A stretch of 64,000 nucleotides of DNA from Utricularia gibba (GCA_002189035.1 NEEC01000025.1:62001-126000); one strand, 5' to 3'; counted from the stretch's first letter, positions 36,227 to 49,508 are shown. Numbers and translations: made by a program. Notes: generated by a model not told the origin, from the sequence alone.

Positions 36227-36253
36227 ATGGCGAATCAATGGCGTTGCATTTGA
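36227..36253 (+). other. Short uORF overlapping the PPR start codon
   Basis: An ATG at 36227 opens an 8-codon frame ending TGA at 36251-36253, in a different frame from the PPR ATG at 36238 and overlapping it. If transcripts start upstream, it could reduce main-frame initiation. Its use is unproven. Confidence 0.4.
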
Positions 36254-38040
36254 GATCCTCCAGAAAACTGCCGCTACTTTGCAAGACTAAACAGTGGAGT
36301 ATTTTCTTTTCCAGGAATGGCAGCGATGGAGATGGAGAAGGGACCGTCTTCGGACTACGAGGAGTTCAAGGAAAGCAAGCTTATGGTAGCCGTTTGTCCC
36401 TGCGTTTTCTGTTTTGTTCTTCTGCTCGTAGTAACCTCGGCTGTGCTGACAATCAAGTTCCGTCTCTATTGTCACACTCCTTTTCACTATGCACTATTCG
36501 GGAAGGCCTGCCGTTAATTCGGCCCCCGTTCTGGGCGTCGAAATGCAGGCCATTTTGCAACGATTTGGCTTCGATGAGCTCCGATTCAGAGGATGAAACT
36601 GATGAGCCATGCGTAGTTGATGGTGTCAAATCTGAGATTGATCAGAGGGAAGTGGAGCGTGTTTGTAATGTGATTGATGAAACATTTGCTGTGGATAGGA
36701 ACATGGAAGCTGTTTTGGACGAAATTAGGGTTAATTTGAGCCGTGAGTTGGTAGTAGCGGTTTTGGAGAGATACAAACAGGCTCGAAAACCAGCGTTTCG
36801 GTTCTTTTCCTGGGCATCCTCAAGGCCCGGCTTTGATCACGATGCACTAACTTACAACGCATTGATGAGTATTCTTGGCAAGGCACGGCAATTTGAAACA
36901 ATGCTATCACTTCTAGGAGAAATGGGTGATAAGGGATTGCTCACAATCGAAACTTTTACTATCTGCATTAGAGTTTTTGCTGCAGCAAAGGAAAGGAGAA
37001 AGGCTGTTGGGATGATTGATATTATGAGGAAGTATAATTTCAAAGTTGACGTGGAGATCATCAATTGTTTGCTCGAAGCACTGGGTAGGGCGAAGCTTGC
37101 AAAAGAAGCTCATGTGTTGTTTGAGAAGTTGGAGGAAAAGTTTTCACCCAATTTAAGGACGTATACTGTTTTGCTATCCGCATGGTGTAGAGTAAAGAAC
37201 TTGATGGAAGCTGGAAAGATTTGGAATGAGATGATTGATAGCGGTTTCATGCCTGATATCGTTGCCCACAACGTGATGCTTGAAGGGTTGATTAGGGGCA
37301 AAAAACGATCTGATGCAGTTAAGTTGTTTGAGATCATGAGGTCCAAAGGTCCACATCCTAATGTGAGGAGCTACACAGTCATAGTTTTGGATCTTTGCAA
37401 GCGGCGTCTCATGGATGAAGCTGTAACCTACTTCGATGAAATGGTCAGTTGTGGATTCAAGCCAGATGCTGCCATCTACACATGTTTGATGACAGGGTTT
37501 GGGAATCGAAACCAGATGGATGCAGTGTATAACATACTAGAAGAGATGAAGGTAGGGGGATGCCCACCAGATGGAAAAACATACAACACCTTGATCAAAA
37601 TGATGACGAGTCGAAAGAAACTCGACGATGCCGTTAGGATATACCACAAAATGATAAGAAGTGGCATACATCCTTCCTTGCATACATACCATATGATGAT
37701 GAAAGCATACTTTGTGGCTAAGGACTATGACATGGGGTTTGCTGTTTGGGAGGAGATGAAGAGGAAGGGCTGTTGCCCTGATGAAAACACATACACGATC
37801 ATGATCGGAAGCGTTATAAGGCTGGGCCGGTGGATGGAGGCATGCCAGTATCTGGAGGAGATGACCGACAAAGGAATGAGGGCACCTAGACTTGATTATA
37901 GCAAGTTCAGAGCTGATTTTTCTCGGCTGGGTAAACCAAGCACTCTAGAGCGCTTGATGGAGAAGATGAGATACAATGGAAACCATGAAGTGGCTGATGT
38001 TTTGTCAAGATGGTTGAATCATCGGACCAGGACAAGCTAA
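36238..38040 (+). CDS. P-class pentatricopeptide repeat protein, probably mitochondrial
   Basis: Single intronless frame of 600 residues, as usual for plant PPR genes. The N-terminus is basic and Ser/Arg-rich (MALHLRSSRKLPLLCKTKQW), consistent with a mitochondrial presequence. From about residue 185 it holds a run of 35-residue PPR motifs with the typical TYNALM..LGKA, RTYTVLLSAWC, IVAHNVMLEGL, RSYTVIVLDLC, AIYTCLMTGFG, KTYNTLIKMM, HTYHMMMKAYF and NTYTIMIGSVI helices. There is no E, DYW or SMR tail, so it is P-class; these bind organellar RNA for stabilisation, splicing or translation. The motif order and the FRFFSWASSRPGF segment resemble the Arabidopsis pair At3g62470/At3g62540 as I recall them. 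It shares a bidirectional promoter with MSH6. Confidence 0.93.
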   Translation: MALHLRSSRKLPLLCKTKQWSIFFSRNGSDGDGEGTVFGLRGVQGKQAYGSRLSLRFLFCSSARSNLGCADNQVPSLLSHSFSLCTIREGLPLIRPPFWASKCRPFCNDLASMSSDSEDETDEPCVVDGVKSEIDQREVERVCNVIDETFAVDRNMEAVLDEIRVNLSRELVVAVLERYKQARKPAFRFFSWASSRPGFDHDALTYNALMSILGKARQFETMLSLLGEMGDKGLLTIETFTICIRVFAAAKERRKAVGMIDIMRKYNFKVDVEIINCLLEALGRAKLAKEAHVLFEKLEEKFSPNLRTYTVLLSAWCRVKNLMEAGKIWNEMIDSGFMPDIVAHNVMLEGLIRGKKRSDAVKLFEIMRSKGPHPNVRSYTVIVLDLCKRRLMDEAVTYFDEMVSCGFKPDAAIYTCLMTGFGNRNQMDAVYNILEEMKVGGCPPDGKTYNTLIKMMTSRKKLDDAVRIYHKMIRSGIHPSLHTYHMMMKAYFVAKDYDMGFAVWEEMKRKGCCPDENTYTIMIGSVIRLGRWMEACQYLEEMTDKGMRAPRLDYSKFRADFSRLGKPSTLERLMEKMRYNGNHEVADVLSRWLNHRTRTS

Positions 38041-39499
38041 TCCACTTGCAGGCTGCAGCTGCGCTTTGCAATAACCATTTGTTGTGTACCTGAAGACAAG
38101 CTTTCTCTGTGTGAGTTGGACATACTTTCCAAAAGGAACAGCTCTATACCAAATTGCTCACAGGGATTCCTAAAACTGCCAGGTGCTATACATCCCATCT
38201 TCAAAATTTTATAACCACATCTCAAGGTAATTGATACATCCTCATGATGACACTGGAAAAATCTTTCCATTCATGTTTCAGTCATATTCTCCTCAGTGTC
38301 TTGGTTCTGTAGTACATTTAAATTCAATGTAAATAATTTTTCTTATTTATGTGTTTATTGCTTTATATTGACTAAGTTAAATGTAGTACATGTTTCTTTA
38401 ATCTTCATCAAACGGTTGTTGAAACAGAAGAAAGACTGTAATATGAGGTCTCACCCTCAATGTTTCTCCACTTTCATGGTGTCTCGTCTTTCCCTTTCGT
38501 TCTTACCAGTGCAGTGAAATGATCATATGGTGAATGAATGGAGTTGTTATCCATGGTGCTGATACCTCATGTGCTTGTTCCTTCTTGTTTTTTCTGTGGA
38601 TGAAGATGGCGCAAAAAGCTATCGGCCAGGAACTTTCCATGACAATTCATACAACTATGCAGGTGTATTAGCATCATCTATTAAATGAAGCTGATGTTGA
38701 TCACTTCTCAAAGACTCATTCGGCAAGAATCTGAACATGTATTATCATCGTTTGGAGGAAGCTAAGTTTTTGCGTAACTGCAGGTGACTTCAAGATTATT
38801 TCTCGACATTCGCACACCTGAGACAGACTTGCTCAAATTGCACATTCCCAATGTAGGTGAAGAACAGTAGCTGCACTTGGTATAACCATCCAGTGAACAG
38901 AAAAACAGGAGCCATCTGATGATGTTAACTCTGGTTGGTTTCAAGAATCAATGAGGAGAGGAGATGGATACTGATGGATTGGGGCTGGATGATCCAACCC
39001 ATGGAGAATGGAGAATGGTGTCGTAAACGAAAAGGGAGCTGTTTCTTTAGGATTTTCAGTGAAAAAACCTGGTAAACTTCCCGAGTTTAGTTGTGGTACT
39101 CAACAATGGAAGCACCTGGTTACAAGTGAAGGCAGTGTATTGAGTAGCTATCAAAGTATTGTAACGACCTTTGCTAAAACAACGAAAAATCTTATCACGA
39201 GGTCACCAAACCGCTACCTATCACACACACACACACACACACACAAAAAGCAGTGCAGTTTCCTGCTTAAACGTCCCAAGCCTTGAGCTTTTCTTACTAC
39301 ATTCATAGTCATGCTTCACACCTCTAAATACATCATGGTTTGCATTTCTTAGTGGCGAGAAAAATGAATTATATTGACACAGAAAAATCATATTTACATA
39401 GTTCGAAATTTCTAGGGATTCTAAGTACTTATCGATCTGTCCAATAAAACTGCTCATATAGGCACCCAAGAAGAGAAATAGATGGAAGATAGCAAACCG
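38041..39499. other. Convergent 3' flanks of the PPR and BRWD-like genes
   Basis: No coding exon is supported. Short frames here lack similarity. A dinucleotide repeat lies at 39222-39244. Parts may be 3'UTR of either gene. Confidence 0.4.
39222..39244. repeat. (CA)n microsatellite
   Basis: About eleven and a half CA units, outside coding sequence. Confidence 0.9.
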
Positions 39500-42400
39500 T
39501 TATAGAGATGTGAAGATTTCGCTGAACCAAACTTCCAGGTGCTTAATCTTTCTCAGGACTTCGGGATTTTTTTGAAAATATGATTCAGCATTTGACATCA
39601 TGACCTCAAAATCATGCTTCAGTGCTGTCAGACTTCTGTAATAATCATTTTCTAACCTTGTTTTGATCACATCGGGAGATAAAGGTACAGGGAACCTGCA
39701 ACAGATAAGCATTGAAGAATAAGATTGTACACATGAAATAAAAAATAATTTTCTTACCTGTTCACGAAGTCCATCTTTAGCGAAGCTTCGTTCAATTTTA
39801 TGATACCATAGCTATCCTGTTGAATAAATGAAAATTTAAAGCTTCCAAAGATGTCCCATTTCTCATATAACCATGATGAATTATTACAAGAAAAAAAGGG
39901 AAGAACCTTATTCTTGTGACCCCTTCGATATAATTCATTAAAAGAACTCAGGATAATGCCTTTTGTTTTGAAATCAATGGTAGGCTGCTCCCATTGTCCC
40001 TCTGAACCATGCAACTCCCAGGGGCAGTGAGGATGGATTTCAGCATCAGTCTCATATTGAACAAGATAACGCTCCCATGGACTTCCTGGAATTTTATCAT
40101 CTTTATCTTTGATATTCATAATCTGACCTTCCCACCAAGCACCACCTTGTTCATTATTATCTCGCCACCACACAAGACATTTTTCCCCAACTGACCAATT
40201 TCTCCCCATGGTAGCATCATACCACATCTTTTCCACAATAAAATCAGGGAAGTCATCCAGTTCAGGGAGTGTCAATTGAATTTTTTTTCCATAAGCATTA
40301 CATGTAGGATCAATGAGCTTTAGAGTCATTTGGCAACAGCTCTCTCCAGAACCAGTGTGAGATGCATACTCAAGGTCATCAACCAAACAAACTTCAACAG
40401 CTCTAAGGCTATCTCCATACGACAGCCCACTCTCATGTTGGATTGGTTGACTCCTAATAATAAAATCCTTATGTCCCTGAATACATTTTGAAGGTAAGAT
40501 GAGGTATAACATATACAAAAAAGCATTTAGCAAAATTAAGCTACCTGTTTAAGATACACGACCTCATCACCTAGCTGTGGGATGTAACGATATCCGCCTT
40601 CCTGCCCAGTCAGCAACAGCCAATTTGATTTTTTTGGCATGGTATGCTTGCTTGTTTCAACAAAATAACTGTTTTGGCGGCATTTATGTTCTCCTCTGTT
40701 GGATCCTTCTGAAGGAAAATAGTCATCATCTCTTACAGGCATATTCTCTCTATCAATGCATGTATTGAATTTTAGGGAGTCATCTCGGCTGCCCAATTTA
40801 CTGTTAGCAAAACCAGAATCCTGTCTTGCAACCTCGGTCTTGTACAATGTGGCCCTATCAGCTGAATCATTAGCTGTCTCAAGCCATTCAAAACTTTTTC
40901 TATTCAATGAAACTGCTGGAGACTCCACAGCTGTATGATGATTTTTGAAGCCAACCGCACCACATGAAGAGTCTGAGCCTGAAACTGTCTGGGGCTTAAC
41001 CTGGGAGGTAATATCCCCTGAAAATTTTGTTGATCTTATCTTTATGACATTTCGCTTCTTTTGTACACTGTTTGGCATTTGAGACAAGTGCTTATCTGCA
41101 ATATGTAGCATATTGGTTCGATCAAGATTAGATGGTGAACCTTCTAGCGTATCACAGTTGTGAGTTTTGGTTATGGCAGAACCATCATCCCTCAACTGTT
41201 TCTCTGAAGTTTTAGCCGTAGATTCAACTGGGGCACCAGCTCCTGAGATGGAGCTATTTGGCATACGTATTTTCATCTTTTCCCACCTTACAACGGCAGC
41301 AGAACTTGTAGATGCAATGCACTTCTTTTCATCTAGAAGTGTTCTTTCCTCATCTTCAAACTGCCTCCTACAGTTTGCACGGGGTTCCTTTTCATGCATG
41401 TTAGCAGAAGATGAATCTACATTCCTTGATCCAGAATCAACTTTTTTCTGCACACGGTTATCTTCAAAAAACCTCAAAGATGAAGATGGCTGAGTAGCCT
41501 GATACTTAACTTGGTCCACATGGTTCTCTGAAGACATTGTAGCTGATTTTTGGTTAAGAGAAATTTTGAACACCAATCTCTTTTGATTTCCACCACTGAT
41601 CTGATGACGAGGTTGCGTGGGAGAGTTTTTGAAGTCTTCACCTCCATTGGTTGAATCTGTAACAGTACCAGAATTTTGTTTATCGACCAGGCATTCACTT
41701 TTCTCTTCGCTCTGAAATAATGAATCTTCTGAGAATAGATCGCTATCTGACTCACTCAGCGAGAATTCATCATCTTCTTCATCAAGAGAGGTTTCTGCAC
41801 TATTTGAAAAGCTGCTGACAGCAATTCGTGACGCAGCTCTCCGGGATCTCAATGACTTCACCTTTGAAGGCTGTGTCTCAGAGGAACTCCGATAAAATTT
41901 AGACTTTGTAGATGTTCTAACCCTTGGTGAAGCTCTTTCTTTATCATCCTTATTTCTCAACTCAACCTGAGATAAACCAAAAAAATAAAAAAGTCTCTTA
42001 GCAGATGTGAATCTCGTGAAATGATATATGAAATTTAAGCTTACTTCTCGTGCATATTTCCTTCGCTTTGATCTTCGATTATAGTCTTTTTGGCTTTGGT
42101 TATCATTATCTTCCTCATCACATTCTGAGCCACTCGTGTTGTCACTGCACTTATTTCGTTCTTCACTGAAAATTTCCTCGTTGGCATTGTACTCTGAATC
42201 ATTGTCATCATTAATGCCATCATTTTCCGGTTCCCAGTAAATTGCATCACCATAATCTGGCAGCGGCTCAACTGTGTCTAGATCAGGCAGCGGTAATATT
42301 GGAATATCCTGGCCCATTCCAATAGCAAATTTTATGGAAGATGGGCGCCATTCAATTCCCAATGCACCAAGTCTACGACGCTGATACATACTCTGATAAG

Positions 42401-45400
42401 GTTCAGGGTAAGGAAGCATACCTGCAATTTTAACGGCATAGCACATGATAATTAAACACCAACAATATCACCTTCCAAGAGAACATCATTGCAGGAATGA
42501 GAAACAAGAAAAATGCAGATTAACGGGTACAGATATTGACATACTTGAATCACATAATGTATCCTGGATATTCCTCAAATATGGTGGCAATTGCGTCTCC
42601 TGCTTCAACATAACATATAATACGATTGAAAAAAAGATTCAAGGAAGAGAGCATATAAAATGATCTTTCTTGAATATCAACATCCTGTTTTCCTAACTAA
42701 TTTCACAAGAACGTGAAGATATTTATTAACTAGACTAGGAGATTTATAATCTCTCTTTCTTTACCAGCCAGCTATAATAATTTACACTCATGTTGAGAAG
42801 CAATGATAGCCTCACGGAAAATTACAATAACGTTTGTGCCTGATTAATTATTGGCATACAAGGACAAGGAGCTGTAACAAGAGCAATTAAGTTATGACAT
42901 CATATGCCCTTGACAAAAAGAACGATGAAAATGATGAAACAAGGTGTGGTGTCCTTCTATGTGAGTGACGAAAAAAGGTGAGGAAAGAGTCACCTGATCA
43001 ACAACATTTCCATGAGTATCCTGTGTAAGAGGGCGATAATCCCCAAGGAAAAACTGTTTGATGTATGGAATTAGTTTCTTGATTCTTAAACAATTAAGCC
43101 AACAGAATGCACTCCTGTCTACCTGGTCATATTGCGCATCCTTGTAAGCTTCCCCTTCTCCAGTGTTTATAAGATAGATTTGGCCTAAATCATCTGAAAG
43201 TACAATTGATGTTCCATCCCTGAACAAATGAAGACAGGGTTATGAGGAGAAAAGAGCTTTAAATTTCCCACCAAAAAGCACATGAAATAAGAGCCCATGG
43301 GTACGCGTTTTAGAAGGAAAAATGAGTATGCTTTTACAATATGTAAGAAGTCTGTGTAGAATGACTAACTGAGAGAACTTGCCATCGACCAACTTAAGGC
43401 ATCCACCTAAATCATAGACTTTAACTGGAGTACCCTCCCATATCTACGAACAAATCATAAGGACAACATAAGTATACACTGAAAAAATAAAGAAAAAAAA
43501 AATCAAGATCCCTGGGAATCAAAGGACATCAAAAAACTTACATCCCACAAAATTGTTTTCCCATCATAACCAGCACTCAAGGCTATTCTTGGGTTAAAAG
43601 GATGCACATCCAGAACATATGTCTGTCCATTAAGAAGAAATTATGCGCACGTAATTATGCATATTAACTTCCCCATCAAAATTACAAAACCATATTAAAA
43701 AAAAAAGATGAGCACAAGTAATTATGTATCTTCCATGGTATTAATCATGTAAGTAACCATTTTGTCTCAACTACAGCTTCAGAGGTAACCAAAGTCAGAC
43801 TTTGAAGAACGAATGAAGAAATTCTGCATACTTCTCAAGTTACGCATCCTCAAAGCTAGATAAACTGTGAAGAGAATGGTTAAGAGGCCTGAGAGTTCTT
43901 ACAGAAGCACTATGACCAGCCAAGGAGTGAACTAAACTGCCATCAACAGCATTCCAAACACATATTCTATTATCTGCAAATATATCATAACCACAAACGA
44001 ATCCAGTATAAAAAACCAATTCGAATCAGTCAACACAAGGAGGATTAATTAATTTTTCAAGAAAAAAATGCAGAGCAACGAAAGAATCAACAGAAAGACA
44101 AAACCATCATGAATAATTATATTTTATTTGGCTCAGAGGAAGAACAACTTTCATGGTGAACAAAGAAAGAACACTCCCAACCATAGCAAAGGGGAAAAAA
44201 ATCACAAGTAAAAAGCTAAATTTGCAGCAGGAATATCTGTAGACATGATGTAAGCATCAGGGAACGGTCCTTGTTCACAGCTTACTGGAAGATTTTAGAT
44301 GTGCAATAATCAACACTATCTTCATGCAATCAATAAAAATGAGATGAACCAGAAAAATGAAACTGAGTTTGAACAATGAGTACCCATGATAGCAGCAAGC
44401 ACAAAACGGTTATCCAGGCTCCAAACAATCATATTCACACCACGTGGAGTGGGAAGGAATCTTCGACGAGGACCTCCTTGGGTAGGTCTTGGAGGCATTG
44501 GTGGAGGAGGGACTTTAAGATGATACGATCGAACCCAACGCCCAACCTTTCCCTAAAAGAGAAAAGGCACATACTGACTTTTAAAATTCCTCAAAAGTGG
44601 AAGATTATCTTCAAGGTTTGAGAAGAACTAACATGAGATTTCCGTAGTTTAGGCACCCAAATTATTGCACTTCCATCGCGTGAGCAAGTTACAATACTGT
44701 CATGATTGAACCTGATATTATGATGTTCATAAGGATGCATTCTCTTGCGAAAAAAAAAAAATACTACGCAATATTTTAAACAGGAAGAAGGCAAATCAGA
44801 ATCAATAGCACACCAGGAGTTCTTAAACTTTGGAACACCATCCTCATTATAACAATCTGATGGAAAAGAGCATAAAGCCACTGCACAACCACTGTAAATG
44901 AAAATGGTGGTAAGACAATGAAATGTTGTGGTTTAAAGAGATGGCTTGCATACCTGAATTGGACATAGTTGACATCGTTCTCATGCCCAGCAAGTATATC
45001 CATTTCATGAATCGGTTTATCAGGTTCATGCATGCTTGGTTTACAAGCATTCCAAACCTGGTAACACAAGTGCTTAAGAAGTCTATCTGGATGAGCTTAT
45101 ACTCTTTCTATCATTAAAATGTAATATGGACAAGGAAACAAATTAAACAAGTTAATGCATATTATGTTAACCATAGTGGCGTTTTCATAACTAAAATATA
45201 GATCAGGAAACCCTTTCAGAGGGCACTCACTAGAAATACTGTTGTCACTTGTGAGCAGAAAAGATAATTCATGCATTTAAAAGAAGAATCAAGGAAAATT
45301 GACAAGTCTAGCAAACAAGTTTCATTTTCTGATTTTCATGATATCCCTTTATGCAGGACTTTCAACAAGAAATCATTACTCCATTCACATGTGTATGATA

Positions 45401-48107
45401 CAACACACAGTGGTAAGTCGCATATGCAGAAATGCTGTCATACCCTTGCAAATGTATCAGAACTACCAGTCACAAAGGCAGTCCCATTAGCATTGTATGC
45501 ACAAAAAAGTATTTGATGACTTGGAAGAGTAGCATTAGATGGTGCACTTGCTGACAGGAAACTACTGGCTGTTGGGAAACTACTGGCTGTTGCTGCACCA
45601 ACAATAAGCGTACATAATATGCATAGAGAACACCAATATGCAACAGCAAACCGAAGTGCAATCTAACCAGTAGCAGCACCACTGGGTTTGGGCATGTAAA
45701 CCCGAGGATGTGAGTCAGAGTATCTAGCATCCCATATCCGGCACGTTCCATCATCAGATGACCTTTTAAGGCAAAATAGTATATAATTCGATGAAGTTAA
45801 AAAAATATATAGCCAGCCTTCAATACAGGAAACAGAAATTTCACGCTCATCTAAATGCAAAACAATCTGAAAATTCCTTACAACTGAGGAGTAACTTCCA
45901 TGTATCTTAAGAACTAAACATCACTCCATAGAAATCCCAATGTCTGAAGTGAGTCTAGTTGGGGGACTCACGATAAAAGCTGATAAAAAGAAGTTGGCCT
46001 GGAACTGGGACTGAAAGCAATGGCAGTAACAGCTCCAGCATGCCCACGAAGAACTGAAATTGGGTAACCATCTGGAAGGCGCCACTGAAATGGCATTGCA
46101 TAAATGTTAGGAAGAGTCAAAGAATTGTGCTTGCCAATTTTTATGAAAAAGTTATCTTACAACACGAATAGTGAAGTCATTTGATGCAGAAGCTACCACA
46201 GCATTGTTGGAACTGACAGACAAGTCTGTGATGTCCCCCTTGGCATCAAGGACAGAAAGAATCTCAAAATTAGAATACATACATAATAATTTGTTGTGCA
46301 TTCCATTGCATTTTACTTACTTCATGCCCACGACAGCTAGCTAGGCACAGTGCAGTTTCCATGGACCAAATTTTTACCAGACGATCATCTGAACCAGTAA
46401 TAACATGCTGACCAGTTCGATCGAAGATTGCTACATATTCAAAAATATCATTGTCATCATATAACACTTACACAGACTCAAGAAAACCAACAACAACAAA
46501 CATACAAGACAACCAACACACAACCCTGATGATGGATTCTGGCTTCATGCAGTTAAGACTGTAAAGAACTGGTTCTGAATACCAAATTATTGATAAATAT
46601 TTCGCATGAAAATGATCATTTAAAGTTTTATAGTATACGATAGTATATGACATCTACATCAATATCTAAAGAAAATATATAAAACTATAAACGCATATAA
46701 ACAGTGGACAACTTGTGGAATTCCACAAATTCTGAATAAAAAATAGCAATACCACAATACACAGCATCTCTATGTCCTCTCAACTTCTTCATATTTTGCA
46801 TCTTTAGCACCATGGATGATGGCTTAGCAATTGTATAACAAGGAAGTCGAATGGATGGAGCACGATGATATCTTGGAAAGCCACCTCCAATTTCTCTCAA
46901 GCTAAGCCCTCTAACCTGATCAGCGTGTTTATGAGGCCACTGGAGGTAGCAGTATTCCTTCCTCATCCCTTTATTTCCTTTATTTCTGTCATCTTCCCAG
47001 GTAAAAATAATGTTAGACTGTTATATAATACATCCTTTTCATTATATAAAAAAGAAGGAAAAAAAACGTGGAGAGCTGCACAAAAAGCATACTAATGGCT
47101 TAACAGATAAAGGCCGTGGATTATACTAGGCCCTATCACTGTAGCCCCAAATACTTACGGGTTCCAAACTATAGAAAACAGATAAATTACATATCATGGA
47201 AAATCCCTAGGAAATAGTGATGATCACCGTTTTTTGAACGACCATGTTTTTATCTATTTGCTCTTATAATTTTAAGGAATCATCCCGGATCACATGAGGT
47301 ATAAAACTGCTGGTCAACATGAAAAACACTAGTTTAACATGACATGTTAATGAATGAAAAATTTCAACTTGTGATATTGCCATACATGACAACAATGAAA
47401 AGGACCCTGATCCAAGAAGTGTAGGAACATCAGTAGCGCTTGGTACATTTTTCTCAGTTGAGTGAGTTGACCACTGTGATGGAGGAGACATCAATTCCAT
47501 TAGCTGTTTTAGCAGACAGACCAAGTGATCCCTTCGAATATGAGGATACCTTCAGAATTTAATGTTCTAAATATCAAAATACATAACAGTAGAATAGATG
47601 CAACGCTGTAAAATGAATAACTGAATTCAGATATTAGGAAAAGCAATTTCCTTTTCACATAAATTGTTAGCCATTAACCCCAATCCAGAAATATCCTCAT
47701 ATAACAATTCGAAAAGAAACCAGCAATGCTACAGAACACAAATTCGCTTACCTTCCAACCAAGTCATCATAATTAAGAGGTAAAGAGATCCCATCAGCAT
47801 TTTCTTCCCCGCAGTCAGCACCATTCCTTGAGTACCAAGCATGATATCTTCTAGGCAAAAGCTGATGTTCTTGAAGCTCTGTATACAGTTGTCTGAATGT
47901 TTTTTTGCAAGGTCCAGCAGAGAGAAAATGCATGATCAAGAAATATATTTCACGAAGGTCAAGATTTAAGTCGATGGCAGCATATTTATCTGCAGGTTCC
48001 ACACGGTCATGCAACTGGAGCTTCGTAGGAACCTTAGTTGCATAGTTTGCAGAGCCTATAGTCTCTGATGGTGGATCACCAGCAAATTTATTTTCACCAC
48101 GTCTCAT
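39500..48107 (-). CDS. BRWD/PHIP-like WD40-repeat and bromodomain protein
   Basis: Twenty-three exons close in frame to 1598 residues: 48107-47752, 47549-47386, 46992-46753, 46430-46321, 46238-46161, 46084-45972, 45762-45668, 45592-45444, 45057-44954, 44891-44814, 44711-44633, 44552-44384, 43973-43903, 43622-43542, 43443-43370, 43219-43123, 43053-42994, 42599-42545, 42421-42045, 41966-40545, 40476-39907, 39816-39758, 39695-39500. Residues 30-110 form a helical LisH-like module (LREIYFLIMHFLSAGPC, LLPRRYHAWYSR). Then eight or so WD40 blades (LRGHRDAVYCAIFDRTG, GSDDRLVKIW, GHEGDITDLS, GHENDVNYVQF, GHSAS), a long acidic/Ser-rich region, a cryptic-Tudor-like WWRDNNEQGGAWWEGQI segment, and a short C-terminal bromodomain. 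Animal PHIP/BRWD bind methylated or acetylated histones and act as CRL4 adaptors. Arabidopsis relatives are At2g47410 and At5g49430 as I recall. A 5'UTR intron acceptor lies just before the ATG. Confidence 0.93.
45557..45592. repeat. Perfect 18-base tandem duplication inside a WD40 exon
   Basis: GGAAACTACTGGCTGTTG occurs twice in a row. On the coding strand it duplicates six residues (TASSFP/TASSFL) in exon 8 of the BRWD-like gene, in a loop between blades. The reading frame is kept. Confidence 0.9.
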
Positions 48108-49091
48108 GGTGAACTCGAATCCTACATGTAAAAAATCTCTCAGCAACAATCGGAGGAAATATACTGAAAAACGCAACATCATAAAAGAAGAAAATTAAAT
48201 GGATGGTATAATATGGTTACTGACATTTTGAAAGATAAAAAAATAGCATGGTGAGCTAGCTACGTTAAAAAAACGCCACCAAGATTACCATAAAGCGGCA
48301 AGTAAAACTCCCTTTAGTCTCAAAGCCATAAAATTACATGGTTTTGCCTGCAATGAGCAATACATGATCGACACTAACCACTCATGTGCTATTTATCCCT
48401 ACATGAGCCTAATTCTCAAGCTCAACACATCAACCAACACAGATACATCAAACAATGACCACAGACGCGCAATTTTCGCTTAAACGCTTCACATACAGGA
48501 AAAAACACATGAAAAACTTCAATACCTCTTCAATTCAAGCAGCGCAAATATGTAGAAACATCAACCCCTGCAATTAGCAAGCACGAAGCTGAGGTTTAGT
48601 AGTGGAAGCCCATGAGTGAAAAGTGAGGAAGGCAAATGGTAAATTGGTAATGGTCAGCGAGTGATTTGACGATTTTGTCGATGAAATGGAAACCCGGGCC
48701 AGTAGTCGGGTAAGGGTATACCTGTCCATTTATTGACGTATTAATGTGAGGGGAAACTGAAGATGGACATTGTAGGTACGAAATGACGCATTTACCATGA
48801 AATGAAACCCTGGCATCAATTCTTTCAGGGGTATACATGTCTATTCACTAAGAAAATGCGAGCGCTCTTTCAAGATTGGGCCCAGTAATGTTTGGGCCGA
48901 GAGCTACAACCAGAGATTTTTAAAGCCTCTTTTAACAACAATTCACAGCCCAATAAACAATTTTTTTATTTTAGATTTTGAAGAAACGATATGATTTGTA
49001 CGGAGAATGCAAAACATTTATGTACGGCGGAGAAAACAAGTGCTGATGACAACCGTGGATAAATACGTGACGGAGAAGCGTCGGACGGCGA
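48108..49091. other. BRWD-like 5' region and CP12 3' flank
   Basis: Holds the probable 5'UTR, a 5'UTR intron and the promoter of the BRWD-like gene, plus the CP12 3'UTR. Nothing else was recognised. Confidence 0.4.
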
Positions 49092-49472
49092 TCAGTTATC
49101 GTAAGTGCGGCACTCACCCCTCTCCGGGTTGTCCTTGCAGAAATCCTCCAACGGATCTGATACCTTACTCCTCTGCCTCGCCTGCTCCGCCGCCGCGCTC
49201 AGTTCCTCCACCTCGTCCCACGCCGCCGCGCACTCTCCGCTCACCGGATTCTCCGCGCACGTCTCCTCCGCTTTCTTGATGCTCTCCTCCACTTTACCTG
49301 ACAGCTTATCCGGCGCCGCTCCCGCCACCACTCTCATACGCCCCCTCGCGGCGACGTCCATCCTCCACGGATTGTTCACCCGCCTAAAACCGACTACACG
49401 AGCATCTGAGGAGTTCGCCGCCGTGGCGATGACTCTCAAGGCCGCTGCGCTCACTCCGGTTACTGCCGCCAT
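49092..49472 (-). CDS. CP12: Calvin-cycle regulator CP12
   Basis: Single exon, 126 residues. The first 50 or so residues are an Ala/Arg/Val-rich chloroplast transit peptide (MAAVTGVSAAALRVIATAANSS...). The mature part has both redox cysteine pairs: ETCAENPVSGECAAAWDEVEELSAA and DPLEDFCKDNPERGECRTYDN. The core AWDEVEELSAA and the C-terminal TYDN are diagnostic. CP12 is an intrinsically disordered stromal protein; when its disulfides form in the dark it locks GAPDH and phosphoribulokinase into an inactive complex, and thioredoxin reverses this in light. The upstream region carries an adjoining G-box and I-box, as expected for a light-driven photosynthesis gene. Confidence 0.97.
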   Translation of the reverse strand: MAAVTGVSAAALRVIATAANSSDARVVGFRRVNNPWRMDVAARGRMRVVAGAAPDKLSGKVEESIKKAEETCAENPVSGECAAAWDEVEELSAAAEQARQRSKVSDPLEDFCKDNPERGECRTYDN

Positions 49473-49508
49473 CGTCGAATACCAATCGAGTTATCGTGGA
49501 TGCCAAGG

